In this document: piece by piece, positions 10,568 to 25,032 of the stretch | How the letters are laid out: each line of letters begins with the position of its first letter | Position numbering within the stretch: position 1 is the stretch's first letter | Source of the DNA: Arenimonas daejeonensis | GTDB lineage: Bacteria > Pseudomonadota > Gammaproteobacteria > Xanthomonadales > Xanthomonadaceae | NCBI RefSeq assembly: GCF_007993735.1 | Contig: NZ_CP042453.1 | Coordinates: 744,001-808,000 of the forward strand | Length of the DNA stretch: 64,000 nt | Direction of reading: 5' to 3' | The notes under the pieces: model-generated | Database searches by the model: none | The model's input: the letters and a program-made list of their open reading frames with translations, nothing else | What the model was told of the DNA's origin: nothing | Made by a program: the position numbers and the translations under genes

Positions 10568-10617
10568 GGCGTGGGCGCTGGACGGATCAAGCGCGAGTGT
10601 AGCCGCGACGTCCGGCG

Positions 10618-10654
10618 ATAGCTGCCGGCTATCGCCAGGATACGAAACATTCAT
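10618..10654 (+). promoter_or_regulatory. OxyR-like binding site upstream of katG
   Basis: ATAG, 7 bases, CTAT, 7 bases, ATAC, 7 bases, TCAT. The OxyR consensus is ATAG-N7-CTAT-N7-ATAG-N7-CTAT; three of the four quartets match well and the spacing is exact. It lies 71 bases before the katG start and 51 before the CPBP protease start, where peroxide-activated OxyR would be expected to contact RNA polymerase. Inferred by eye, not by a scored matrix. Confidence 0.65.
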
Positions 10655-10664
10655 TTCTATCTGA

Positions 10665-12932
<2,268 letters not shown>

Positions 12933-12969
12933 ACCCCGCGGGCAGGTTCCAGACGTCCTGCCCCTGGCA

Positions 12970-13002
12970 TCGCCCCGCGCTTCACGGCGCGGGGCGATTT
13001 TT
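12970..13002 (+). terminator. Rho-independent terminator of katG
   Basis: CGCCCCGCGC, loop TTCACG, GCGCGGGGCG followed by ATTTTT. A 10-bp GC stem with a U-run. It overlaps the last codon of the convergent acyl-CoA dehydrogenase gene. Confidence 0.92.
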
Positions 13003-14730
13003 CAGATGACGTCCCAGGGATAGGTTCCGCCGGCGATCACCTTGCCGGCGATGTGTTCCAGCGCCGGATCCTCGTTGTGCTCGAAGGCGCGCACGTTGCG
13101 GGCCATGCGCCTGCGCGCCTGGCGGGTGAAGCTGCGGGCGATGGCGACCACCGTTTCGGCGTTCGCCGGGTCCGACTTGACCAGCGCGTCCGCGCGCGAC
13201 AGCACGCACAGGCCGACGAACAGGTCGATCACCAGGTCGGCGATGCGCTTCTGCATGTGCTGCAGGTCGGCCACCTGCTTGCCGTGTTTGCGCAGCAGGC
13301 TGTCGGCCACGGCCGCGAGTTCGCTGGCGTATTTTTCGTAGATCTTCGCCAGCGGCTGCAGCTCGGGGCCCAGCTGGCGCAGGATGCGGTCGGCGCCGAA
13401 GCCGGTGGCCTGGGCGATACGACGTTCCGCATAACCGGTCATCAGGCCGAAGCCCTTGATCGGGTCGTTGAAGATCGAGTTCACCGCCGACTGCAGTTCC
13501 TTCAGCGAGGCGCCGACGCCCTTGAGGCCGGACAGCGCGATGTACAGGCGCAGGATCTCGTTGGTGCCCTCGAAGATCGGCAGGATGCGGGCGTCGCGCG
13601 CGAAGCGCTCGTACGGGAATTCCTTCATGTAGCCGTTGCCGCCGGCGATCTGCAGGGCCTCGTAGGCCGCGCGCTGCATCGCCTCGCTGGCGAAGACCTT
13701 GCTGATCGCCGCCTCCACCGAATAGTCCTGGTGCCCGCTGTCGATGAAGTGCGCGACCATCCACACCGCGCTCTCGGCCGCAAAACAGTCCACCGTCATC
13801 TGCGCGATCTTCTCGCGCACCAGGCCAAATTCGGCAATCGGCGTGTCGAACTGCTTGCGCTCTTTCGCCTGCGCCACCGAACGTTTGATCAGCGCCTTCA
13901 TGCCCCCGACCGCGCCGCCACCCAGCCCCGTGCGGCCGTTGTTGAGGATGCCCATCGCCACCTTGAAGCCCTTGCCGGGCTCGCCAAGGACATTTTCCGG
14001 CGGCACGCGCACGTCGGCGAACGCAACCGTGGTGGTGGACGAGGCGCGGATGCCCATCTTGTCCTCGTGGTGGCCGCGACTGACGCCCTTCCACGCGGCC
14101 TCGACCACGAAGGCGGTGATCTTGCCGCCTTCGCCTTCGGTGCGGGCGAACACCGTGTACAGATCGGCGATGCCGCCATTGGTGATCCAGAGTTTTTCGC
14201 CGTTGAGGATCCAGCTGCCGTCGTCGTTCTTCTTCGCCGACGTGCGGATGGACGCCGCGTCGGAACCGGCACCGGGTTCGGTCAGGCAGAAGGCCGCGAT
14301 CATCTCGCCCGTCGCCAGCCGCGGCAGGTACCGCGCCTTCTGTTCGTCGGTGCCGTACAGCAGGATGCCCTTCATGCCGATCGAACTGTGCGCGCCGATG
14401 GTCAGCGACACCGAACTGTCGTGCGAACTGGTCTGCGCCAGCACACGTGCGTAGGCGGCGTTGGACAGCTCCAGCCCACCCATCGCTTCGGGAATGATCA
14501 GGCCGAACAGGCCAAGATCACGCAGCGCCTGGATGAACTCCGGTGGCTGGGCGGCGTCCGTGTCCCACTGCCGGAAATCCTTTTCGTGCCCGTCGAGGAA
14601 CCGATCGATGGAATCCACCATCAGCCCCAGCATCTCCCGGTCGCGTTCGCGCATCACCGGGTAGGGGAACAGGTTCTGTTAGGATCTCGCCGAACAGCAG
14701 GTTCTTGGCCACGCTCTGGTCGAGCTGCAT
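13002..14730 (-). CDS. Acyl-CoA dehydrogenase, very-long-chain/ACAD9 type (one frameshift)
   Basis: About 576 residues, longer than the 380-residue short-chain enzymes and with the extra C-terminal domain of VLCAD-type enzymes. FAD and substrate motifs are visible: AFCLTEPGAGSDAASI, WILNGEKLWITNGG, and FEGTNEILRLYIALSGLKG with the catalytic Glu region. It catalyses the first step of beta-oxidation. The N-terminus MQLDQSVAKNLLFGEIL is separated from the rest by a small indel near 14680, where two missing bases or one extra would restore NLFPYPV. It is convergent with katG and preceded (upstream) by the icd terminator. Confidence 0.92.
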
Positions 14731-14833
14731 CGGCGGGGCGCCGGGAGAGTCGGGGAGTTCATGGCGCCACCTCGCAGGTCCGGGAGGCCGATTCTATGCC
14801 TGCACCGTGACACCGGCGCCACCCCGGAACGCA

Positions 14834-14857
14834 GACGGGGCGCCGAAGCGCCCCGTC
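14834..14857 (-). terminator. Terminator of the isocitrate dehydrogenase gene
   Basis: GACGGGGCG, loop CCGAAG, CGCCCCGTC: a 9-bp perfect stem 30 bases past the icd stop codon, without a clear U-run. Confidence 0.75.
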
Positions 14858-14887
14858 ATAACGCCACTGGTCGCGGGCCGCGAAAAA

Positions 14888-17905
<3,018 letters not shown>

Positions 17906-17967
17906 GCGGCACAGTCTTCCGGCGTCAGCTGCGACAGGCCCGGTGGGCGGCTCCGGGCCGCCGGGAT

Positions 17968-18462
17968 TTATTCGACGCGGAAGCTGCGCGTCTCGGCGAC
18001 GCGGTCGTTGATCGCGATCTCGACCCTGGTACTCGCCGACCGGCCAGGGTTCGGGCTGCGCAATCGAGAAGGTGGCGACGGTGGGCGTCTCGGGCGTCAG
18101 GCTCTGGCCGGCCTTGGCCACCTCGGTGCCGTCGGCGGCGGTCCAGCGCGCCGACAGGGTCAGGCCCTCGCTGCTGCCGACGCTGACGACGGCGGCATGG
18201 ATCCTGTCGCCAGGCGCGAAGACTTCCAGCGGCTGGCGCACCTGGCCCTCGTCGTCCACGGCCTTGCCCAGCTCCACCGAGACGATGCGGTAGTCACCGG
18301 TCGGCAGCGGCGGCAGTTCCGCCGGGCCGTCTCCGGCCGCGGCGATCGCGGCGTCGGTGTTGGCTTCGGCGGTGGCCGTGTTGTCGGTCGCCGGGGTCTC
18401 GTCGCCGCCGCAGGCAGCCAGGCTCAGGCACAGCAGCAGGGGGCGAGGGCGCTCAGGCGCAT
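17968..18462 (-). CDS. Small lipoprotein, Ig-like fold probable (two frameshifts)
   Basis: About 164 residues if two single-base errors (near 18443 and 18021) are corrected. The repaired N-terminus is MRLSALAPLLLCLSLAAC, a lipoprotein signal with lipobox LAAC. A Thr/Ala-rich linker leads to a beta-rich domain containing FAPGDRIHAAVVSVG, LTLSARWTAADG and WPVGEY, ending in RSFRVE. The pattern resembles small beta-sandwich domains in xanthomonad lipoproteins. It lies 14 bases downstream of queF on the same strand. No function is recognised. Confidence 0.65.
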
Positions 18463-18476
18463 GGCGGCTCCGTGGC

Positions 18477-19304
18477 TTATTGGCGGGCGGTGCGCGGGTT
18501 GCCCGGCAGCGGCAGGCCCGGCGTGGCGCGGAAGGGATTGATGTCCAGGCCGCCGCGGCGCGTGTAGCGCGCGTAAACGCCCAGGCGCGTCGGCGAACAA
18601 TGCTGCATCAGGTCCATGAAGATGCGTTCGACGCATTGTTCGTGGAAGTCGCTGTGCTGGCGGTAGCTCACCAGGTAACGCAGCAGGCCGTCGCGGGCGA
18701 TGCGCGGGCCGGCGTAGCGGATCTGCACGCTGGCCCAGTCCGGCTGGCCGGTGACCGGGCAGTTGGACTTGAGCAGGTGCGAGACCAGGATCTCGTCGGC
18801 CTTGATCTCGGGGTCCGAGGACAGGAAGTCCGGGCGCGGCGGGCCGTAGTGGGTGATCTCCACCGGCAGGTCGTCGATCACGTCGCCCTCCAGGTTCTCG
18901 ATCAGCGCGGCATTGGTCGAACCGGCCGGCGTCAGCACCACGTTCACCTGCGCACCGGTGGCATCGCTGAGGTCGCGCACCAGCTGCGCGCGCAGCGCAT
19001 CGGTGTCGGCGAACTTCGCTTGTGCGTAGCTGCCGAGGTAGAGCTTGAAACTCTTGGATTCGATCAGGTTGGCCGAGGTGGCCGGCACGCGGATCTCGGC
19101 CAGCGCCACGCGCGGCTTGCCGCGGCCGTCGAGCCAGCTCAGCTCGTAGGCGTTCCAGAAATCCACGCCGACGAAGGGCAGTTCCTCGCCCAGCCCCAGA
19201 GCCGCGCGCTGGGTGGCGCGGGCGATCGGGAACAGCAGCGAAGGATCGTAGTCGGCGCTGTAGCCGACGGTCTTGCCCAGGGGGCTGAGTTCGGGAGACG
19301 TCAT
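18477..19304 (-). CDS. queF: NADPH-dependent 7-cyano-7-deazaguanine reductase QueF
   Basis: An intact 275-residue long-form (two T-fold domains, YqcD type) QueF. It reduces preQ0 to preQ1 in queuosine tRNA modification. The QueF motif ESKSFKLYLGSY (residues about 87-98) binds NADPH, and SNCPVTGQPDWASVQI holds the nucleophilic Cys and the Asp that protonates the substrate; EQCVERIF and NPFRATP are also conserved. The start at 19304 (MTSPELSPLGKTVGY) was preferred to an ATG three codons upstream. It shares a strand with the small lipoprotein downstream. Confidence 0.96.
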   Translation of the reverse strand: MTSPELSPLGKTVGYSADYDPSLLFPIARATQRAALGLGEELPFVGVDFWNAYELSWLDGRGKPRVALAEIRVPATSANLIESKSFKLYLGSYAQAKFADTDALRAQLVRDLSDATGAQVNVVLTPAGSTNAALIENLEGDVIDDLPVEITHYGPPRPDFLSSDPEIKADEILVSHLLKSNCPVTGQPDWASVQIRYAGPRIARDGLLRYLVSYRQHSDFHEQCVERIFMDLMQHCSPTRLGVYARYTRRGGLDINPFRATPGLPLPGNPRTARQ

Positions 19305-19371
19305 GGCGCGCATTCTCGCATGGGGCAGGCTGAACGATGTACTAAACGTCACCGGGGGCAGGGGGCGGTCG

Positions 19372-19389
19372 CGTACCGTTCCCGGTACG
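19372..19389 (-). terminator. Short hairpin after nrdB
   Basis: CGTACCG, loop TTCC, CGGTACG: a perfect 7-bp stem between the nrdB stop (19435) and the queF start. No U-run; it may end the nrdAB message or simply stabilise its 3' end. Confidence 0.4.
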
Positions 19390-19434
19390 ACCACACCCTG
19401 GCCCCGGCCAGTCGAAGCGACCGCGATGGCGTCC

Positions 19435-20444
19435 TCAGAACGCCGCGTCGAACTGCACCTCGCCCTGGACACCCACTTGATACGCCGATACCCGGCGTTC
19501 GAAGAAGTTAGTGAGTTCCTGCACGTCCTGCAGGTCCATGAACGGGAACGGGTTGCGGGCGCCGAAGTGTTTAGGCAGCCCGAGCTGGGCCAGGCGCTGG
19601 TCGGCGCAGTATTCGAGGTACTGGCGCATGTCCCGCGGGGACAGGCCGGCGACACCGCCGCTGAGCACATCCTCGCTGAAGCGGCATTCGCAGTCCACGG
19701 CCTCGGTGAGCATCTGCACGATCTGCGCCTTCAGCTCATCGTCGAACAGCCCGGGCTCTTCCTCGCGTGCCGTACGGATGACCTCGAAGGCGAAGGCCAT
19801 GTGCCCGCTCTCGTCGCGGAACACCCAGTTGGTGCCGCTGGCCAGGCCATGCAGCAACCCGCGCGAGCGCAGGTAATAGACGTAGGCGAAGGCGCCGAAA
19901 AAGAACAACCCTTCGATGCAGGCGGCAAAACAGACCAGGTTGAGCAGGAACTGCCGGCGCTGCGCCGGGGTCTCGATGCGCTGCAGCGACTGCACGCTGT
20001 CCATCCATTTGAAGCAGAACTCCGCCTTGTGCCGGATGGACGGGATGTTCTCGATCGCGGCGAAGGCCTTGGCGCGCGCCGCCGGGTCCGGCAGGTAGGT
20101 GTCGAGCAGGGTCAGGTAGAACTGCACGTGCAGCGCCTCTTCATACAGCTGGCGCGACAGGTACATGCGCGCCTCGGGCGCGTTGATGTGCTGGTAGAGG
20201 TTGAGCACCAGGTTGTTGGACACGATCGAGTCGCCGGTGGCGAAAACGCCACCAGCCGCTCGATCAGGTGCCGTTCGGCCGGGCCGAACTTGGACTGCAG
20301 GTCCTTGGTGTCCAGCGAGAAATCCACCTCCTCCACCGTCCAGGTGTTGCGGATGGCGTTGCGGTACATCTCGTAGAACTGCGGGTAGCGCATGGGGCGC
20401 AGGGTGAGGTCGAAGCCCGGATCAAGAAGTTTTGGCGTGGTCAT
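19435..20444 (-). CDS. nrdB: Ribonucleotide reductase class Ia beta subunit NrdB (one frameshift)
   Basis: About 336 residues. It houses the di-iron/tyrosyl radical cofactor that starts the NrdA reaction. Iron-ligand segments are visible: RQLYEEALHVQFY (Glu and His), ACIEGLFFFGAFAYVYYL, and RDESGHMAFAFEVI (Glu, His). The N-terminus MTTPKLLDPGFDLTLRP and the block DFSLDTKDLQSKFGPAERH precede the break. One T is missing near 20246 in the run of GCGTTTTC; restoring it reads FFATGDSIVSNNLVLNLYQH. It lies 126 bases downstream of nrdA, separated by a palindromic repeat element, and should share its cobalamin-riboswitch control. Confidence 0.95.
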
Positions 20445-20457
20445 GGTCTTCCTTGGC

Positions 20458-20568
20458 TCCTCCCCCTGCTTGCAGGGGGAGGCTGGGAGGGGGTGGAACT
20501 TCGAAGCGTGGAGTGCGGGGCAAGGGTTCACCCCTCCCCAGCCCTCCCCTGCGAGCAGGGGAGGGGCG
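20458..20568. repeat. Composite palindromic repeat, copy 1 (nrdA-nrdB gap)
   Basis: A palindrome (TCCCCCTGCTTGCAGGGGGA), a spacer with GGCTGGGAGGGGGTGGA and TTCGAAGCGTGGA, then a second palindrome (CCCTCCCCTGCGAGCAGGGG). The whole unit of about 110 bases recurs at 26351-26463 with only a few differences, so it is a dispersed element, not a local hairpin. It sits inside the nrdAB operon. Confidence 0.88.
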
Positions 20569-20570
20569 GG

Positions 20571-23500
20571 TTACTGGCAGGCTTCGCAGGACTCGGGGTT
20601 TTCCAACGAACACACCACGGCCGCCGTGGCATCCGGCGCATTCACCGTGGTCTTGGCGATCTTCGTGGCCGGGCGCGAGCGCAGGTAATACGTGGTCTTG
20701 ATGCCCTGTTTCCAGGCGTACATGTACATGGACGACAGCGCGCCGATGTTGGGCGATTCCATGAACAGGTTCAGCGACTGGCTCTGGTCGATGAAGGCGC
20801 CGCGTTCGGCGGCCATGTCGATCAGGCTGCGCATCGGCACCTCCCACACCGTGCGGTAGACCGCACGCAGCTCGGCCGGGATCTCGGCGATGCCCTGCAC
20901 CGAACCTTCGGCCAGCTTGATGCGGTCGCGCATCTCCGGCGTCCACTGGCCCAGCTGCTTGAGCTCGGTGACCAGGTGTTTGTTCACCTGCAGGAAGTCG
21001 CCCGACAGCGTCTCACGCTTGAACAGGTTGCTGACCTGGGGCTCGATGCACTCGTAACAACCGGCGATCGAAGCGATGGTCGCGGTCGGCGCGATCGCGA
21101 TCAGCAGCGAATTGCGCAGGCCATGCTGTTTGATGCGTTCGCGCAGCAGGTTCCAGCGTTCCTGCGCCACCGGCTGCACGCCCCATGCGTCGAACTGCAG
21201 CTCGCCGTGGGCGGCACGGGTTTCCTCGAAGTTCGGGTGCATGCCGCGTTCCTGCGCCAGCTCGCAGCTGGCTTCCGGGGCATTGAAGTAGATCTCCTCG
21301 GCGATGCGCGCCGACAGCGCGCGCGCCTCGGGCGCATCGAAGGCCAGGCGCAGGCGGAAGAACACATCCTGCAGGCCCATCACGCCCAGGCCCACCGGCC
21401 GCCAGCGCAGGTTGCCGCGGCGTGCGGTCTCGATCGGGTAGAAGTTCAGGTCGATCACGCGGTCGAGCTGGCGCACGGCCAGGCGCACGGTCTCGGCCAG
21501 CTTCTCGAAATCGAAACCCTCGTCGCCGAGGTGCTGACCCAGGTTGATCGAGCCGAGGTTGCACACCGCGGTCTCCTCCGTGGAAGTCACTTCCAGGATC
21601 TCGGTGCACAGGTTCGACAGGTGGATGACGTTGCCCGGCCGCGCGGTCTGGTTGCTGGCGCGGTTGCACTTGTCCTTGAAGGTCATCCAGCCGTTGCCGG
21701 TCTGGGCCAGGGTGCGCATCATCTTTCCGTACAGTTCGCGCGCACGCACGGTCTTCACCGCGCGGCCGCCGGCTTCCGCCTGTTCGTAGGCCACTTCGAA
21801 GGCCTTGCCGTACAGATCGGTGAACTGCGGCACCGCCTTGGGGTCGAACAGCGACCATTCGCCGTCGGCTTCGACACGGCGCATGAACAGGTCGGGGATC
21901 CAGTTGGCGAGGTTGAGGTTGTGGGTGCGTCGGGCCTCGTCGCCGGTGTTGTCGCGCAGCTCCAGGAATTCCTCGACATCGGCGTGCCAGGGTTCCAGGT
22001 ACACGCAGGCCGCACCCTTGCGCTTGCCGCCGTTGTGGGCAAGCCCGATGGCCGTCATGTAGGACTCATCGCCTTCAACCAGCAAGTCCACAACGGTTGG
22101 AACTAGCGCCACTGATTCGCAAGATCGAACGCGTGAAAACACCTGGCCTTGCCAAACCAGCCAGTTGCGCTTGGTGATCGCCCGGCAACCAACGAGCCGA
22201 GCGATTTCCGGTGTCGCGGGAATACGGAGATCGAACGAAAGAGAAGGTTTGGTGAAGTTGATGACCGAACCGTCGCTGCGCGCGCCGCTGTGCGGCTCGT
22301 CCCTGAGGCGCCGCTGTCCTGCGCTGGGCACCCCCAGGCGCAGGAGCTGGTAGCGGAGCCCGTGCACCAGGCCCTCGGAAGAGCTGGTGAAGTAGATTTC
22401 CTTGCCGCGTGACACGCCGCCGTCCGTTTCCAGCAGGCCCTGGATCAAGGCCAGCGTCTGCGGCCGGGGCAGATGGCTCAGTCGCCGTGCGATGCGTTTG
22501 CGGCCGGCGCCGTCGTATAGATCGCTGCGCGTGAAGGGCAGGGTGCTTTCACCGCGGCCGACTATCCTGCCGGTCGTGGCCTCCCGGACAACACCGCGAC
22601 CCACAGACCAGCGAATCTGCTGGTAGGTTTCGCCTCGTGACGTTTCCAGGAATGGATTCCGCGCTTTTCCAGATACTCCCGCACAAAGGCCAGGTGCGTA
22701 TCGCGGGAAGGATTTCCGGAAACACCCCATTCGTTGCCGTCTCCGCTGGCGTGACCGTCTCCCAGCAGGATGCCGTAGAGACGGGCATCCTCCTCGGCGA
22801 TGTCGTCCAGGGGGACCACTTCGGTCGGGATGGTCTGAGCGACGAAGTCACCTTTCCGTAGTTGGCCTGCGTCGGCCCAGGCTGCCTTCACCTTGCCCTT
22901 CTCCAGCCAAGCCATGGTACGGGCATCCGCCTGTTCCATCGGCACGCCGCGGATGGCATAGAGAGGGTGCCCGCTCGTGACCCGAACCGGCTCGATGGCG
23001 TGCTTGACGTTGATTTCGACCATCGGGTCGTTCTGGCTGTATTCGAGGCGATCAAGGACTGTCCGGTACTGGCCGGAAATGCCGAGAACCAAGTCTCCTT
23101 TGCGAACTTGACCGATGGGCGTGGGGCCATCGGCGGTATAGACGATGGTCTCTGGCGCGAAGCACTGGTTCACCGCGGCCACCGAGGAATCGAGCGTCTT
23201 CAGCCACGGCACGATGCCGTTGGAATGCCCGTTGGTCGACCGGATCAGCGACCCGCGCGAACGCACCCGTGTGAACGACACGCCGATGCCGCCGCTGAAC
23301 TTGCTCAGCATCGCCACGTCGGCGTACTTGCGGTAGATCGACTCCAGCGAGTCGTCCGGCGAGTCGAGCAGGAAGCAGCTCGACAGCTGCTCGTGCGTGG
23401 TGCCGGCGTTGAACAGCGTCGGCGAGCTCGGCAGGTAATCGAGCGAACCCATGCGCCGGTACAGCGCCAGCGCCTCGGGCACGTCCTGGCTAAGCGCGCA

Positions 23501-24091
23501 GGCGATGCGCAGGAAAAACTGCTGCGGGGTTTCGATCACGGTGCGCTGGGTCGGGTGGCGCAGCAGGTAGCGGTCGTACAGCGTGCGCAGGCCGAAATAA
23601 TCGAAGCGGCGGTCCAGCGAGACGTCCAGCGCGTCGTTGAGCTTGCGCGCATTGGCCTGCACGAAGGCCAGCAGGCGGTCGTTGATCAGGCCGATTTCGT
23701 GGCCACGCGCGACCGATTGCGAGAAGGCGTGGATTTCCTGGCCCGCGACTTCCTTGGCGATGAAGTCGGCCAGCAGGCGCGCGCTCAGGCGCCCGTACTC
23801 GGGCTCTTCCGCGGTCAGCAGCGCGGCGGTGCGGATCGAGAGTTCGTCGAGTTCGCGCGTGGTGGCACCGTCGTACAGGCCCGAGATGGTGCGCGTGGCG
23901 ACGCGCATCGGATCCACGGCGTACAGGTCGTCGCACTGGCGCATCACCGCGCGCACGATCTTGTTCAGGTCCACCGGCTCGCGGCGGCCATTGCGTTTGG
24001 TCACGGTCATGCCCAGCGCGGCGGCGGGCGGGGTGAGGGCGAACTGCGGCGCGGCGACGTCGGCCGGCGCTTCGAGGGTTTGATGGTTCAT
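20571..24091 (-). CDS. nrdA: Ribonucleotide reductase class Ia alpha subunit NrdA, intein-containing
   Basis: The extein parts make about 795 residues. An N-terminal ATP-cone (VTKRNGRREPVDLNKIVRAV) gives allosteric control. Catalytic segments are SSCFLLDSP, HLSNLCTEILEVTS (Asn, radical Cys, Glu), AVCNLGSINL, and the C-terminal redox pair CEAC. The sequence type (KRKGAACVYLEPWH, THNLNLANWIPDLFM) is the eukaryote-like subgroup found in Xanthomonadaceae and Chlamydia. It reduces NDPs to dNDPs with NrdB. The gene is split by an intein at 22032-23164; removing it joins AVNQ to GGKRKG exactly. GGAGAACACCCG precedes the ATG, and a cobalamin riboswitch lies 230 bases upstream of it. Confidence 0.96.
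22032..23164 (-). other. Intein with LAGLIDADG homing endonuclease in NrdA (one frameshift)
   Basis: About 378 residues after adding one T near 22655. Block A begins CFAPETIVYTADGPTPIG with Cys1; block B is VTSGHPLYAIRG with the conserved Thr and His; block F/G ends DLLVEGDESYMTAIGLAHN with penultimate His and terminal Asn. The middle has two endonuclease motifs, RLYGILLGDGHASGD (block C) and LIQGLLETDGG (block E). The residue after the terminal Asn is Gly, whereas standard inteins need Cys, Ser or Thr there. The insertion point is the conserved NQ|GG junction of the alpha subunit. Full-size inteins in RNR are well known; the Gly at +1 is not. Confidence 0.93.
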
Positions 24092-24247
24092 CGGGTGTTC
24101 TCCGGTGCATGGCGCACGGTCGTCGCTCCTCCCTCGGGAGCGGCGCGCGGAGAGCGGCGACGAAGGCGCGCACAGGCGCCATCGTGGCCACGCCCCCGCG
24201 GGCGTACGAAGTCAGACGGAGGATGCCGAACAGGTGTCGCAGGGACC

Positions 24248-24278
24248 GAGACCGGCGCCGCGACACCGGCGCCGTCTC
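24248..24278 (-). promoter_or_regulatory. Strong hairpin between riboswitch and nrdA
   Basis: GAGACGGCGCCG, loop GTGTCG, CGGCGCCGGTCTC (minus-strand sense): 12 paired bases with a single bulge. It lies 44 bases after the riboswitch 3' end. No U-run follows, so it may act as part of an expression platform by a route other than simple intrinsic termination. Confidence 0.45.
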
Positions 24279-24321
24279 CCCGGAGACTTCTGGGCCGGTC
24301 ACCGCGCGGTGTGCTTCGCGC

Positions 24322-24501
24322 GGCTGTCGGCAGGTCTTCGGACTCGTGGACGGAAGCTCGCGCTTCGCCTACTGACCGTCGCTTCCCAGGCTCGCGCCCA
24401 GTGCGTGTGACGGCGTTCGTTTCCACATACCGCTGCGGGGCAGCGCCGGATTCACACCGGCTTCCCTATTAACCCGACCGCAGGGGCCGGGACCGACGGC
24501 C
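24322..24501 (-). ncRNA. Cobalamin (adenosylcobalamin) riboswitch upstream of nrdAB
   Basis: Read on the minus strand, the element has GGGAAGCCGGTG, then GAATCCGGCGCTGCCCCGCAG (shown in parts at 24430-24470), and the B12-box AGTCCGAAGACCTGCCG near its end. P1 closes with GGCCGTCGG at 24493-24501 and CCGACAGCC at 24322-24330, mispaired at one position only. These are the core features of the B12 riboswitch class. It lies 230 bases upstream of the nrdA ATG with nothing else between. Cobalamin binding normally lowers expression of the gene behind it. The class is used on B12-independent reductase genes when the genome also has a B12-dependent class II enzyme. Confidence 0.93.
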
Positions 24502-24534
24502 ACAACATATAGGGGTCATCGGAGCAGGTCAACA

Positions 24535-25032
24535 CTAGATATCGCGCCGGCTATCAGCTCGGGAAGGAGCGAATGCGTGCGTGAGGGCGTGATCTGGCCC
24601 AGCGTGGCGGAGCAATGCGCGATGCGCTTCGGCCCAGTCGACGCCCAATACGTAAAGCATGATCTCGCGCTTGCTGGTCAACGAAACGACGCCCAACGCC
24701 GGTATACCTTCGATCGATGTGGCGTAGATCTGACCGACATCTTCCCAGCGGATATGGACGCGGCGCCCCCAATAACTGCGGCCATCAAGGCCGCTGGCAT
24801 GCACTGTCCACGTCCACAGCCAAAGCACGACGTAGAAGGTGGCGGCGAACGCCAGCCACATGCCCAGGACGATACTGATGATCGTCAGCGGTGCGCCACG
24901 AATCACGTTCAGCGGTGGCCGGCCATTGAGCAGGTCGGCTACCAGTGCCACGACGAGCAGGGACGCGACCACCCACGCGCACAGCCTGCCTGCGAAAACG
25001 AGGCAGCTGTGCAAGCGCGGATGGAACTTCAT
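24535..25032 (-). CDS. Membrane protein of unknown function
   Basis: An intact 165-residue protein with two strong membrane segments (residues about 17-35, LCAWVVASLLVVALVAD, and about 47-72, with IISIVLGMWLAFAATFYVVL) followed by a soluble C-terminal half with VHIRWEDVGQIYATSIEG, which recalls the beta strands of PH-like domains in small bacterial membrane proteins. It starts directly after the stop of the M20 hydrolase gene (TGA then ATG), so the two are probably co-transcribed. It ends 33 bases before the riboswitch begins. I do not recognise a family. Confidence 0.65.
   Translation of the reverse strand: MKFHPRLHSCLVFAGRLCAWVVASLLVVALVADLLNGRPPLNVIRGAPLTIISIVLGMWLAFAATFYVVLWLWTWTVHASGLDGRSYWGRRVHIRWEDVGQIYATSIEGIPALGVVSLTSKREIMLYVLGVDWAEAHRALLRHAGPDHALTHAFAPSRADSRRDI

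Noticed and set aside
23490..24302. A leader-peptide gene between the riboswitch and nrdA
   Set aside because: The open frame continues into nrdA in another phase and shows no ribosome binding site or conserved sequence.
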